Origin: Alphaproteobacteria bacterium
Lineage (GTDB): Bacteria; Pseudomonadota; Alphaproteobacteria; Micavibrionales; Micavibrionaceae
DNA length: 64,000 bases
Reading direction: 5' to 3'
Assembly: GCA_020443295.1 (NCBI GenBank)
Contig: JAGRIJ010000043.1
Coordinates: 62,001-126,000 of the forward strand
Below are positions 9,134-17,819 of this stretch, in pieces. The translations under genes were made by a program, and so were the position numbers. The notes below the pieces were generated by a model. It saw only the letters and a program-made list of their open reading frames with translations, was not told the origin of the DNA and did no database searches. The stretch's first letter is position 1, and each line of letters opens with the position of its first letter.

Positions 9134-10810
9134 ATGAGCGACGAGATCAATAAAGACCCGAAAAAGCTTTCTGCCGTCGAAGGTATGAAAACTTCCAGCC
9201 GGGGTCTGCGGGCCGATCTGGCCGAGCAGATGGCCGACCCGGTTACCGGAAACGTCACCGAGACCGGAAAGCAGTTGATCAAGTTCCACGGCTCCTATGT
9301 GCAGGATGACCGCGACCGCCGCGCCGAGCGTGAAGAAAAAAAGCTGGAATGGGCCTACTCCTTCATGATCCGTTTGCGTATTCCCGCCGGGGATATCACG
9401 GCGGACCAGTGGATCGGCTTGCAGGAGTGCTGCGATCAGAATGCGAATGGCACCATGAAGATCACGACGCGCCAGACGATCCAGTATCACGGCGTTGTCA
9501 AGGCGCGGATGAAGCCGACGATGAAGGATTTCGACGTTCTGGGGCTGGATTCGATTGCCGCGTGCGGCGATGTGAACCGCAACGTCATTTCAGGATCGAA
9601 CCCGGCGATCGCCCCTTTCCACGCCGAAGTGCATGAATATGCCGCCGCGATCAGCGAACATCTCCTGCCCAAGACGGGCGCATTCAAGGAAATCTGGCTG
9701 GATGGCGAAAAGCTGGCCGCCGATCAGCCGGGCGAACCCGACCCGCTGTATCAGGACCGCTACCTGCCGCGTAAGTTCAAGATTGCCGTGGCGATCCCGC
9801 CGCATAACGATGTCGATGTGTTTGTTCACGATATCGGGCTGATCGCGATTGGCGAAGGCGATAAATTCGAAGGTTTTAATGTTTCTATCGGCGGCGGGCT
9901 TGGCGCGACGCACGGCAATCCGAAAACCTATCCGCGCCTTGGCAATGTTATCGGTTTTGTGCCTAAGGACAAGGCGCTTGAGACCTGCTGGCAGATTGCC
10001 GCCGTGCAGCGCGACTACGGCAACCGCGAAGACCGGGCGCAGGCGCGGCTGAAATATACGCTGGACCGTCTGAGCGTTGATTTCTTCAAGGGCGAGCTGG
10101 AAAAGCGTCTGGGTTTTTCCTTTGCCCCGGCCCGGCCCGTCTTGTTCACGCACCGGGGCGATCCCTACGGTTGGTTCTCCGATCACACGGGCCAATGGTA
10201 CAACACGGTTTTTGTTGATTGCGGCCGCGTGAAAGATGATGACGGATACAACATCAAATCGGCACTGATGGAAATTGCGCAAAAGCAACTTTGCGCCTTC
10301 CGCTGCACGGCTAATCAGAACGTCATGCTGACCTATGTCGAGGAAAAGAATAAGGCCGAGATTGATGAAATTCTTGCCAGGCACGGCATCACGCAAGGTC
10401 ATTACACCAAGACCAAGGAAGAAGCGATTGCCTGTGTGGCTTTGCCCACCTGCCCGCTTGCCCTCGCGGAAGCGCAGCGTTACCTGCCCGCGTTTGTGGC
10501 CAAGGTCGAAGATCTGCAGCGCAAGCACGGACTGATCGAGGAAGCGATTACCACACGGATTACCGGATGCCCCAACGGATGCGGGCGGCCCTATGTCGCG
10601 GAGATCGGACTGGTCGGCAAAGGGCCGGGACGCTATGTCCTGCGCCTTGGCGGCGATTATCAGGGCGAGCGCCTGAACCGTGTTTATAAAGAAGAAGCGG
10701 ATGAGACGGAAATTCTCGGCGAGCTTGATAAGCTGTTCGGATCGTTCGTTAAAGAGCGTACCAGCGGCGAGACTTTCGGCGATTACGCGAACCGGACGTT
10801 GTTTGGTTAG
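9134..10810 (+). CDS. cysI: Sulfite reductase hemoprotein beta subunit
   Basis: This 558-residue siroheme and [4Fe-4S] enzyme reduces sulfite to sulfide with six electrons from CysJ. The cluster/siroheme cysteines are the C-x5-C motif CVALPTC and the C-x3-C motif in TGCPNGCGRPY in the C-terminal half. The substrate-side motif TTRQTIQYHG lies in the N-terminal half. An alternative ATG at 9122 overlaps cysJ, but the AAGGA site is spaced better for 9134. It is the last gene of the cysGHJI operon, and the next gene is on the other strand, 7 bp away. Confidence 0.95.
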   Translation: MSDEINKDPKKLSAVEGMKTSSRGLRADLAEQMADPVTGNVTETGKQLIKFHGSYVQDDRDRRAEREEKKLEWAYSFMIRLRIPAGDITADQWIGLQECCDQNANGTMKITTRQTIQYHGVVKARMKPTMKDFDVLGLDSIAACGDVNRNVISGSNPAIAPFHAEVHEYAAAISEHLLPKTGAFKEIWLDGEKLAADQPGEPDPLYQDRYLPRKFKIAVAIPPHNDVDVFVHDIGLIAIGEGDKFEGFNVSIGGGLGATHGNPKTYPRLGNVIGFVPKDKALETCWQIAAVQRDYGNREDRAQARLKYTLDRLSVDFFKGELEKRLGFSFAPARPVLFTHRGDPYGWFSDHTGQWYNTVFVDCGRVKDDDGYNIKSALMEIAQKQLCAFRCTANQNVMLTYVEEKNKAEIDEILARHGITQGHYTKTKEEAIACVALPTCPLALAEAQRYLPAFVAKVEDLQRKHGLIEEAITTRITGCPNGCGRPYVAEIGLVGKGPGRYVLRLGGDYQGERLNRVYKEEADETEILGELDKLFGSFVKERTSGETFGDYANRTLFG

Positions 10811-10817
10811 AAATAAC

Positions 10818-11516
10818 TTAAAAAGGTATTTCTTCTTCGAAATCCTCAATTTTTGCGGCTTGCGTTTTTTTGCTACCTGATTGATATGTTATCTGTTTTT
10901 TTTCTTCTACTTTTGGTAAGGCAATTTTTTCTTCTTCTGCTTTTCCTATAGCTTTAAATATCCTTTCGAATTGGCGAATAACTGGCTCTGCTCCATCTCC
11001 AAGAGTTTTCATAGCATATGTGTAGGCACTTCCAAGGCTTTCTATTTTTGTCCTATTTTTATTTACCTCTGTAGCAAAAGCATCCAGTCTTTTAAATAAA
11101 ATTTCTCTTTTTTCTTGTCCTAGTGAATCGAGCTTATCTAATGCCTCTCGAATTAGGCGAATATACCCATGAATTTCTTCACGTATTGCAGGGGTCATCA
11201 CATATGATGGCGTTACAGACTCTTTCTTCTTTTTCAGTGAATTATATCTAGATTTACTCGCAAAAATGCGAATTTTGTTTCGCGCAAGTTGCTGAAACTG
11301 TTCATATTCGTTGTATCCTGTTGGCATTTCTGCTGGAAGTCCTATATCAAGATCGGCTGCTTGTATAAATCCAATGATGTCGCAGAAGTAAGCCTCTTCA
11401 TCAAAATATTCTTGCATATCGTTGTACTCAGTATAAATTTCACGAGCTTTCTTTTCATATATTGGAAAAGCTTCCTCAGGATCATCTGGTAAGGAAAGCA
11501 AAAAATCTTCGTCCAT
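10818..11516 (-). CDS. Hypothetical protein with an SSB-like acidic C-terminal tip
   Basis: I do not recognise this 232-residue protein. It is charged and mostly helical, with a Lys/Arg-rich middle (about residues 75-100) and a probable coiled coil at about 110-190. No membrane segment or signal peptide is visible. The last eight residues, FEEEIPF preceded by Asp, closely resemble the conserved C-terminal tip of bacterial single-stranded DNA-binding proteins (DFDDDIPF in E. coli), which recruits repair and replication proteins. The gene is clearly more AT-rich than the flanking cysI and sulP genes, which suggests acquisition. A TCCTCC-complement ribosome site precedes the ATG. A DNA-metabolism or defence-linked role is speculation. 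Confidence 0.75.
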   Translation of the reverse strand: MDEDFLLSLPDDPEEAFPIYEKKAREIYTEYNDMQEYFDEEAYFCDIIGFIQAADLDIGLPAEMPTGYNEYEQFQQLARNKIRIFASKSRYNSLKKKKESVTPSYVMTPAIREEIHGYIRLIREALDKLDSLGQEKREILFKRLDAFATEVNKNRTKIESLGSAYTYAMKTLGDGAEPVIRQFERIFKAIGKAEEEKIALPKVEEKKQITYQSGSKKTQAAKIEDFEEEIPF

Positions 11517-11535
11517 AATTTCCTCCGCTTACAAA

Positions 11536-13194
11536 TTACGCAGATTCTGTTCCTTGTTCAACAATTAGGGCAGATTTGCTTAGCGCATTCTCGTAATCTT
11601 CGACAAACAGCACACTTTCCCCGAAGCTCAGGCGGGAGAGAATGCCTTGCGGCTGGCGTTGAAGGCCGGAGATGATGACGGTCGTTCCCGACGATTTACA
11701 GATTTTCACGATATTCTCGATCGCCGCCACCCCAGATGTATCCAGAAACGGAACCAGCTTCATGCGGACGATCAGAACTTTGGGCATTTGTCCCATGCGT
11801 TTAAGCGTGTCGATCAAGTCGCCCGATACGCCAAAGAAAATGGGGCCATTGATGCGAAAGACCTCCACGTCTTTAGGCAGGCTGAGGCGTTGGTCTTCAT
11901 CATCCGGGCTTACCCGGCGGGAGGCGATCTCCACGGATTTGCTCATCTGCATCATGAACATCAGGCAGGCCAGCGTTACGCCAACGCCGATGGCAACCGT
12001 CAAATCGACCAGAACCGTCAGCGCGAAGGTCAGGATCATCACCGTTCTGTCGCTTCGCGAAAGCTTGAAGATATGGATGAAGTGTCGGATTTCGCTCATC
12101 CCCCATGCGACCATGAAGAGGATGGCGGCGAGCGCAGCCATAGGAACATATTTCATCACCCCGCTGGCCACCATCATGAAAATCAGCAGGAAAACGGAAT
12201 GCATCATGCCGGCGACCGGGCTTTTCGCGCCGGAGCGGATGTTGGTGGCCGTCCGGGCGATCGCCCCGGTTGCGGGCAGGCCTCCAAAGAGCGCGGAGGC
12301 AACGTTGGCGACGCCCTGCCCCACCAGCTCCTGATTGGAGCGGTGCTTGAAGCCCGTCATCCCGTCCGCGACCACAGCGGAGAGCAGCGCCTCGATCCCC
12401 GCCAGAAAGGCAATGGTGAAGGCGGAGGGCATGATATCCTTGAATTTCTCGAAGCTGAAAGCCGGGAGTTCGGGCATCGGCAGGCCGGAGGGGATATTGG
12501 GGAAGCGAGAACCGATGGTTTCCACCGGAATGCCGAAGAGCGCAACGAGGACCGAAGCGATGACCACGGCGATCAGGTAGCCGGGCAGCTTCGGCGCTTT
12601 TTTGCGCAGGACAATAATCATCCCCAAAGACAATAGCCCCACAATCAGGGTCCAGAGATCGAGCGTATCCATATGTTCGAAATAGCTCAGCCATTTCGGG
12701 ACAAAATCAGCGGGGACCTTGTCGATCCTGAGGCCGAGGAAATCCTTCACCTGGCTAGAGGCGATAATGACCGCAATCCCGGCGGTAAAGCCGGTGACCA
12801 CAGGGTAAGGCACGAATTTAATCATCATGCCCACGCGCGCGTAACCGGCGATAATCAACATGATCCCGGCGGTGAGAGTCGCCAGAAGCAAGCCATCGTA
12901 GCCGTGCGCTGCAATGACATTAAAGACCACGACAACGAACGCGCCCGTCGGGCCGCCGACCTGCACCCGTGAGCCGCCGAAGAAGGAGATCAGGAAGCCC
13001 GCAATGACGGAGGTGACCAGTCCCTTGTCCGGCGAAGCGCCGCTGGCGATCGCCAGCGCCATAGCCAGAGGCAGCGCGACGATGGCCACCGTCAGGCCCG
13101 CGATGAGGTCGCTTTTGAAATCCGCGCGCGTGTAGCCGCTGCTCAGAACGGTAAAAATCTTGGGCGTGAATTGCGGGGATACAGGCCCGGCCAT
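11536..13194 (-). CDS. SulP family anion transporter with STAS domain, likely sulfate importer
   Basis: This inner-membrane SLC26/SulP transporter has about 552 residues. The membrane domain begins with the family signature (AGLTVAIVALPLAMALAIASG) and continues through GGPTGAFVVVV and a long series of hydrophobic helices to about residue 410. A cytoplasmic STAS domain follows, with LVPFLDTSGVAAIENI near its conserved phosphorylation-type loop. I prefer the ATG at 13194; a GTG four codons upstream (13206) is possible. Its position beside the sulfite-reduction genes argues for sulfate. Bicarbonate or other anions cannot be excluded from sequence, as SulP members vary in substrate. Confidence 0.85.
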   Translation of the reverse strand: MAGPVSPQFTPKIFTVLSSGYTRADFKSDLIAGLTVAIVALPLAMALAIASGASPDKGLVTSVIAGFLISFFGGSRVQVGGPTGAFVVVVFNVIAAHGYDGLLLATLTAGIMLIIAGYARVGMMIKFVPYPVVTGFTAGIAVIIASSQVKDFLGLRIDKVPADFVPKWLSYFEHMDTLDLWTLIVGLLSLGMIIVLRKKAPKLPGYLIAVVIASVLVALFGIPVETIGSRFPNIPSGLPMPELPAFSFEKFKDIMPSAFTIAFLAGIEALLSAVVADGMTGFKHRSNQELVGQGVANVASALFGGLPATGAIARTATNIRSGAKSPVAGMMHSVFLLIFMMVASGVMKYVPMAALAAILFMVAWGMSEIRHFIHIFKLSRSDRTVMILTFALTVLVDLTVAIGVGVTLACLMFMMQMSKSVEIASRRVSPDDEDQRLSLPKDVEVFRINGPIFFGVSGDLIDTLKRMGQMPKVLIVRMKLVPFLDTSGVAAIENIVKICKSSGTTVIISGLQRQPQGILSRLSFGESVLFVEDYENALSKSALIVEQGTESA

Positions 13195-13344
13195 CTTTAT
13201 TCTCACGGTTTACGGGGGTTGTCCTGCATCATCCATAGACCCTCGCAGGGGTGGACTTCAAGGGGGGTGATAAAAGAATTTTACGCGCGGCGTTCCGGTG
13301 TTATGCTGCGGGCGGCTTACACATTCATATCAAAGGATTGACGG

Positions 13345-14193
13345 ATGCTCGGAATTATCGGCGGCAGCGGCCTCTATGCGCTCAAGGAACTCGAACTGGT
13401 CAAGGAACACGACATTATGACGCCCTTTGGCAAGCCCTCCGCCCCGGTTACGGAAGGCAAGGTCGGGGCGAATACCGCGTTTTTCCTGCCCCGGCACGGG
13501 CGCAATCATGAGTTTTTACCCTCGGAGGTGAATTACCGCGCAAATATCTACGCGCTCAAAACACTCGGCGTGCGGACGATTTTGAGCGTTTCGGCGTCGG
13601 GATCGCTGCAAGAGGAAATCGCGCCGGGCGATCTTGTGCTGGTCGATCAGTATTTCGATCATACGCGCGGCAAGCGCGAAGCCAGCTTTTTCGGCAAGGG
13701 CGTGACCGCACATATCTCCACGGCGGAACCGGCCTGCCCCGTTCTGACGCAGGATGTCTTAAAGGCCGCCAAAGATATTGGCATCAAGCTTCACTCCGGC
13801 AAGGCGTATGCGTGTGTCGAGGGGCCGCGTCTGGGTTCGAAGGTTGAGAGCCATTTCCTGCGCGGTCCGGCGGGGTGCGATGTTGTGGGCATGACCAATG
13901 TGCCTGAAGCGTTTCTGGCGCGCGAGGCGCAGATGGGGTACGTCACGCTGGCGATCGCCACGGATTACGATTGCTGGCGCGAGGACCCGGACGAGCATGT
14001 GAGCGTCGAGGCGGTGTTCAAGGTTTATTTTGAAAATATCGAGAAGATCAAATCGCTGGTCGTGAAGTTGCTTCAAAACGGGATCAGCGAGACGCCGGAG
14101 AAAATCCGCACGGCGCTCAAGGGCGCGGTGATGACGCCCGACGAGCGTTTGAGCGCCGAGCAGAAGGAATGGCTGGGGGTTTTGCGGAGTTAA
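13345..14193 (+). CDS. mtnP: S-methyl-5'-thioadenosine phosphorylase
   Basis: This 282-residue enzyme cleaves methylthioadenosine with phosphate to adenine and methylthioribose-1-phosphate, the first step of methionine salvage. The N-terminal MLGIIGGSGLY, the phosphate-binding PRHGRNH segment, SASGSLQEEI and MTNVPEAFLAREA are typical of MTA phosphorylases. The purine-site Asp is in ATDYDCW. It stands alone here, divergent from sulP, with no other salvage gene in the window, although the sulfur theme of the neighbourhood fits. Other nucleoside phosphorylases are less likely given the full-length match in motif order. Confidence 0.93.
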   Translation: MLGIIGGSGLYALKELELVKEHDIMTPFGKPSAPVTEGKVGANTAFFLPRHGRNHEFLPSEVNYRANIYALKTLGVRTILSVSASGSLQEEIAPGDLVLVDQYFDHTRGKREASFFGKGVTAHISTAEPACPVLTQDVLKAAKDIGIKLHSGKAYACVEGPRLGSKVESHFLRGPAGCDVVGMTNVPEAFLAREAQMGYVTLAIATDYDCWREDPDEHVSVEAVFKVYFENIEKIKSLVVKLLQNGISETPEKIRTALKGAVMTPDERLSAEQKEWLGVLRS

Positions 14194-14205
14194 GGATAAA
14201 AAAAT

Positions 14206-14556
14206 ATGCTCGAATTTCTAAACATTTTTATCGGGCTTGTGGGTGGCTTCGGAATTGGCTCCTTAATAACAACTTATGTCAAAGAAAATTTTGATAAGAA
14301 GAAATTCATTTATCAGGAAAAATCTGCTGTATACGCGGGATACTTAGAAAGCCTCTCTAATGTAATCTCAGAGGGTAATCACGCAAACAGACAAAAAGTA
14401 GTGTATTGGACGCATAGGTTGCAACTTATTGCACCCAAAGAGATTACTGACTTAGCTAGACAATTTTTTCACAAGGATGCAATAAGCACAAAGTTTTTGG
14501 AAATTAGAGAAAAGTTAGTTTTAGAAATGACTAACGATCTCAATAAGACTATCTAA
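14206..14556 (+). CDS. Small AT-rich hypothetical membrane-anchored protein
   Basis: This 116-residue protein is unrecognised. Residues 1-25 form one hydrophobic segment (FLNIFIGLVGGFGIGSLITTY), so it is probably anchored in the inner membrane with a helical cytoplasmic part. It starts 12 bp after mtnP and could be read through from it. Its base composition is far more AT-rich than mtnP, and a REP-like palindrome follows directly. Both facts point to a recently acquired or lineage-specific gene. Confidence 0.6.
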   Translation: MLEFLNIFIGLVGGFGIGSLITTYVKENFDKKKFIYQEKSAVYAGYLESLSNVISEGNHANRQKVVYWTHRLQLIAPKEITDLARQFFHKDAISTKFLEIREKLVLEMTNDLNKTI

Positions 14557-14573
14557 ACCAAGCGTATAAAGCA

Positions 14574-14640
14574 CCCCTCTCCCCTTAAAGGGGAGAGGGA
14601 CAGAGGGCAAAGCCCGAAAGGGAGAGCGGCCGGCTCTAAA
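14574..14640. repeat. REP-like palindromic intergenic element
   Basis: Two 12-base arms (14575-14586 and 14588-14599, CCCTCTCCCCTT and its complement) flank a single base. They are followed by a second small hairpin (GGGC/GCCC around 14606-14614) and a purine-rich tail. There is no T-run, so a plain intrinsic terminator is unlikely. It lies between two convergent genes, as interspersed REP-type elements often do. No second copy was seen in this window. Confidence 0.5.
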
Positions 14641-14643
14641 ACC

Positions 14644-15384
14644 CTAAGCCGCCTGATCCTGTTTCATCATGTCCGCGACGGAGGCTTCGAGGTCGCGGTA
14701 GTTTTTCGACCAGAGTTCGAACATCTCGCGCCCGCCCTTGTCGGGGAAGATGTCCGGCTCCCCGGCTTCCAGCGCCTTGATGATCGCTTGCGCCGTGTCT
14801 TCCGCGCTGGTCTTTTCCATGTCGATCCCGCGGGCCATGTCGGTGTCGATCGGGCCGGGACAGATGCTGTGAACCGCGATGCCCTGCCCGGCCAATTCGA
14901 TTCTTGCCCCCTGCGTGATGGAAAACAGCGCGGCCTTGGACGCGGAATAACCGCCGAAGGGAGGGAAATTCACAAACGAAGCGATTGAGCAGACATTCGC
15001 GATCGCCGCGGGCTTGTTTTTCTGCAGCACGGGGAGGAAGGCCCGCATAGCGGCGAGCGTGCCGAAATAATTGGTTTTCATGTCGCGCTCGATATCCTCC
15101 ATGGGGGTGGTCACGCCGCTGCCCGAGGTGGCGATGCCGGCATTGTTGATCAGCACCTGCGTATCGGCGGCCTGTTTGACGGCGGCCTCGCGTTGCGCCT
15201 TGCCGTTGATATCCAGCTTGATTTTCACCACGCGCTTATCGCCTAAATCGTCGATCTTCGCCGTGTCGCGGGCGGCGGCATAAACCTTCTTCGCGCCCTG
15301 ATCCAGCGCGGCCTTTACGAGCGCCTTGCCGATGCCGCGGTTTGCGCCGGTGATGAATACAATACGATCTTTAATTTTCGTCAT
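14644..15384 (-). CDS. Short-chain dehydrogenase/reductase (SDR family)
   Basis: This 246-residue classical SDR has the NAD(P)-binding motif TGANRGIG near residue 12, the NNAG motif, a catalytic Ser and the YSASKAAL active-site motif. ICPGPIDTDMA follows near residue 185. A strong ribosome site (AAAAAGGAGA) sits 8 bp before the ATG at 15384, which decides this start over a longer frame. The substrate cannot be deduced. The closest visible neighbours are hypothetical proteins and a convergent mtnP, so context does not help. Confidence 0.85.
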   Translation of the reverse strand: MTKIKDRIVFITGANRGIGKALVKAALDQGAKKVYAAARDTAKIDDLGDKRVVKIKLDINGKAQREAAVKQAADTQVLINNAGIATSGSGVTTPMEDIERDMKTNYFGTLAAMRAFLPVLQKNKPAAIANVCSIASFVNFPPFGGYSASKAALFSITQGARIELAGQGIAVHSICPGPIDTDMARGIDMEKTSAEDTAQAIIKALEAGEPDIFPDKGGREMFELWSKNYRDLEASVADMMKQDQAA

Positions 15385-15492
15385 GAGAAATCTCCTTTTT
15401 TGAAAACGTGGGCAGCGTAGCACAGATTCCTTCCGCACGCCCTTGTTTTCGGTCATGCGCCCGATTTGTCTTTCCTTTGGAGAGGTGAGGGA

Positions 15493-15699
15493 TTACGGGA
15501 GAGGGCCGTCTTGATCCTGGGTCTTTTCGTTTTTCATCCCCGCCGATGGAGCAGGGGCGAGAAGCTGCGGGTTATAGGACAGCGAGATATAAAGGCCAAA
15601 TAGGCCTGCGATCGAAAGCAGGATCAGAATAAGACTTATATTCTCGCTGGTTTCGATCAACGATTCGAGAAAGGTTTTTTCATCGTCGTTTTGCATCAT
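15493..15699 (-). CDS. Small single-pass membrane protein, hypothetical
   Basis: This 68-residue protein has one clear transmembrane helix (ISLILILLSIAGLFGLYISL, about residues 20-40) between an acidic N-terminal part and a Pro-rich tail. The start codon ATG overlaps the TGA stop of the upstream gene (ATGA), so it is translationally coupled to it, and I used that to choose the start. No family is recognised. A partner or accessory role to the upstream membrane protein is an inference from coupling only. Confidence 0.55.
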   Translation of the reverse strand: MMQNDDEKTFLESLIETSENISLILILLSIAGLFGLYISLSYNPQLLAPAPSAGMKNEKTQDQDGPLP

Positions 15700-16220
15700 T
15701 CCCCGGCTTTCATCCTCGCTGACTCCGCGCGTGCCCAAGCGATAATTTCGTCGTTATTGCTGGGATAACTTTGAAAATACCCTTCAAATTTTCCATTCTT
15801 TATCGCCTCCAAAAGGTTTAACGCCGCGATACTCTCCGTTGTGCCGTAATAAGTGTCAAAGGTAATGAATGAACGCCCAATGCGTTCAAAAGAGTTTGAT
15901 CCTTCACAATAAGCCGTACCGGTATACCTTTGACTTTCAATAAGGCTCCGCAAATACGGAATGTCTTCACGGCGCGGCCAGTCGTCTAAAATGCCTAAAA
16001 CAGTAAGATCAGATACCCAATACATCATCTTCATGTATTCCTGCGCACTCAGATGACGCAGATCATCCGCACTGATTTCTCTTCTGAAAAGGCTGTCCTT
16101 ATAGGGAATAATAAACCTGTAAGAAACAGTGAAAAGCGCTACAAAAAACGCCAAGAAAATAGCGATTTCATAAACTTTGAGCTTGTCTTTCTTCGCCTCC
16201 GCCAACCTAATCCCCCACAT
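15696..16220 (-). CDS. Hypothetical protein with an N-terminal membrane anchor
   Basis: This 174-residue protein is unrecognised. One hydrophobic helix near residues 18-40 (IAIFLAFFVALFTVSYRF) would leave a soluble domain of about 130 residues, probably on the periplasmic side. The ATG at 16220 overlaps the stop region of the aldehyde dehydrogenase gene by 14 bp. A TTG three codons further upstream is less likely. It is more AT-rich than the dehydrogenase and is coupled by ATGA overlap to the small membrane protein downstream. The pair may be a two-gene unit. Confidence 0.6.
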   Translation of the reverse strand: MWGIRLAEAKKDKLKVYEIAIFLAFFVALFTVSYRFIIPYKDSLFRREISADDLRHLSAQEYMKMMYWVSDLTVLGILDDWPRREDIPYLRSLIESQRYTGTAYCEGSNSFERIGRSFITFDTYYGTTESIAALNLLEAIKNGKFEGYFQSYPSNNDEIIAWARAESARMKAGE

Positions 16221-17718
16221 TAAACGCAATCCCCTGCGCCAGCGGCAGCTTGTCGGAATAATTGACGGTCGAGGTCACGCGCCGCATATAGGCCTTCCAC
16301 GAATCCGATCCGCTCTCGCGCCCGCCGCCCGTTTCCTTCTCCCCGCCGAACGCGCCGCCGATTTCCGCCCCGCTGGTGCCGATATTCACGTTCGCGATGC
16401 CGCAATCGCTGCCCGCCTCGCAGGTAAACAATTCCGCCTCGCGCAGATCATTCGTGAAAATCGCCGACGACAGGCCCTGCGGCACCGCGTTCTGCCGCGC
16501 GATGGCGTCCTTAAGATCCATATAGGAAAACACATAAAGGACCGGCGCGAAGGTTTCCTCATGCACGTTATCGACCTTGCCCTTCATTTCGACCAGCGCC
16601 GGGTTAACGTAGTAACCCTTCGGGTATTTCTTCGCCAGCGCGCGCCCGCCGCCCGTGACCACCCCGCCCTGCTTTTTCGCGGCTTTCAGCGCTTTCTCCA
16701 TATTCTCATAAGCCTGTTTGTCGATCAGCGGGCCGACCAGCGTTCCGGCCTCCAGCGGGTTGCCGATGGAAAGCTTACCGTAGGCTTTCTTCAAGCGGCC
16801 CACGAATTTGGCGTAGATGGATTTGTGCACAAAAACCCGCCGCGTGGTGGTGCAGCGTTGCCCCGCCGTACCGACCGCGCCGAACACGATGCCCTGAAAC
16901 GCCAGATCGAGGTCTGCGCTGGGCGCGACGATAATTGCGTTATTCCCGCCCAGCTCCAGAATGCTGCGCCCGAAACGCTGGGCCACACGGGGGCCGACAA
17001 TGCGCCCCATCGCGCAGCTTCCGGTCGCGCTAATGACCGGGACGCGTTGATCGTCCACCATCACCGCGCCGATCTCCCGGTCGCCGATCAGAAGCTGCGA
17101 CAGACCGTCGGGCGCGTCCTTGCCGAACCGTTTACAGGCTTCGAGAAAGAGTTTTTGGCAAGCCAACGCTGTGACAGGCGTTTTCTCCGAAGGTTTCCAG
17201 AGAATGCTGTCGCCGCACACCAGCGCAAGCGCCGCATTCCATGCCCACACCGCGACGGGGAAGTTGAACGCGCTGATGATCCCCACCGGCCCGGCGGGAT
17301 GCCAGATTTCACGCATCTTGTGCGCGGGACGCTCGGAGGTAATCGTCAACCCGTAAAGCTGGCGGCTGAGGCCCACCGCGAAGTCGCAGATGTCGATCAT
17401 CTCCTGCACTTCGCCCAGCCCCTCCTGCAAAATCTTGCCGCATTCGAGGGTCACCAGCCTGCCCAGCGGCTCCTTATTCTCGCGCAGGATCTCGCCGTAA
17501 AGCCGCACCAGTTCGCCGCGCCGCGGGGCGGGGACGCTGCGCCACGCCTCGAACGCCTTCACGGATTTGGCGATGATCTTCCCCGCGTCTTTGGCGGTGT
17601 GGGTTTTTATCGAGGCTATCAGGGCACCGTCTATGGGCGAGCATACAGGCAGATCGCCGCCGTTTAAGGCTTTTTTGTCCAGCCCGAGGGCCGAAAAGAT
17701 TTGCTGCGGTGCGGTCAT
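16207..17718 (-). CDS. ALDH7 family aldehyde dehydrogenase, probable alpha-aminoadipate semialdehyde dehydrogenase
   Basis: This 503-residue NAD(P)-dependent dehydrogenase has the ALDH7 (antiquitin/AmaB) signature. The catalytic Cys289 lies in GQRCTTTRR and the general-base Glu255 in LELGGNN. The C-terminal signature FGGEKETGGGRESGSDSWK is typical of enzymes oxidising alpha-aminoadipate semialdehyde (piperideine-6-carboxylate) to 2-aminoadipate in lysine breakdown. The divergent neighbour encodes a 2-oxoadipate dioxygenase/decarboxylase that acts two steps later, which supports this role. Other aldehyde substrates cannot be ruled out by motif alone. Confidence 0.88.
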   Translation of the reverse strand: MTAPQQIFSALGLDKKALNGGDLPVCSPIDGALIASIKTHTAKDAGKIIAKSVKAFEAWRSVPAPRRGELVRLYGEILRENKEPLGRLVTLECGKILQEGLGEVQEMIDICDFAVGLSRQLYGLTITSERPAHKMREIWHPAGPVGIISAFNFPVAVWAWNAALALVCGDSILWKPSEKTPVTALACQKLFLEACKRFGKDAPDGLSQLLIGDREIGAVMVDDQRVPVISATGSCAMGRIVGPRVAQRFGRSILELGGNNAIIVAPSADLDLAFQGIVFGAVGTAGQRCTTTRRVFVHKSIYAKFVGRLKKAYGKLSIGNPLEAGTLVGPLIDKQAYENMEKALKAAKKQGGVVTGGGRALAKKYPKGYYVNPALVEMKGKVDNVHEETFAPVLYVFSYMDLKDAIARQNAVPQGLSSAIFTNDLREAELFTCEAGSDCGIANVNIGTSGAEIGGAFGGEKETGGGRESGSDSWKAYMRRVTSTVNYSDKLPLAQGIAFNVGD

Positions 17719-17819
17719 GACGGGGACTCCTTAAAACTGTGCGAGCGGTTTTGAAAAATGCGGGAATAGTTTATCATGGAGATATTCGCTCCTGAAACCT
17801 GAAAGAGGCTTTTTGACCC

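Noticed and set aside
9590-10849. 419-codon frame antisense to cysI
   Set aside because: cysI is complete with its cluster cysteines. The antisense frame is a by-product of GC-rich codon usage and has no motif.
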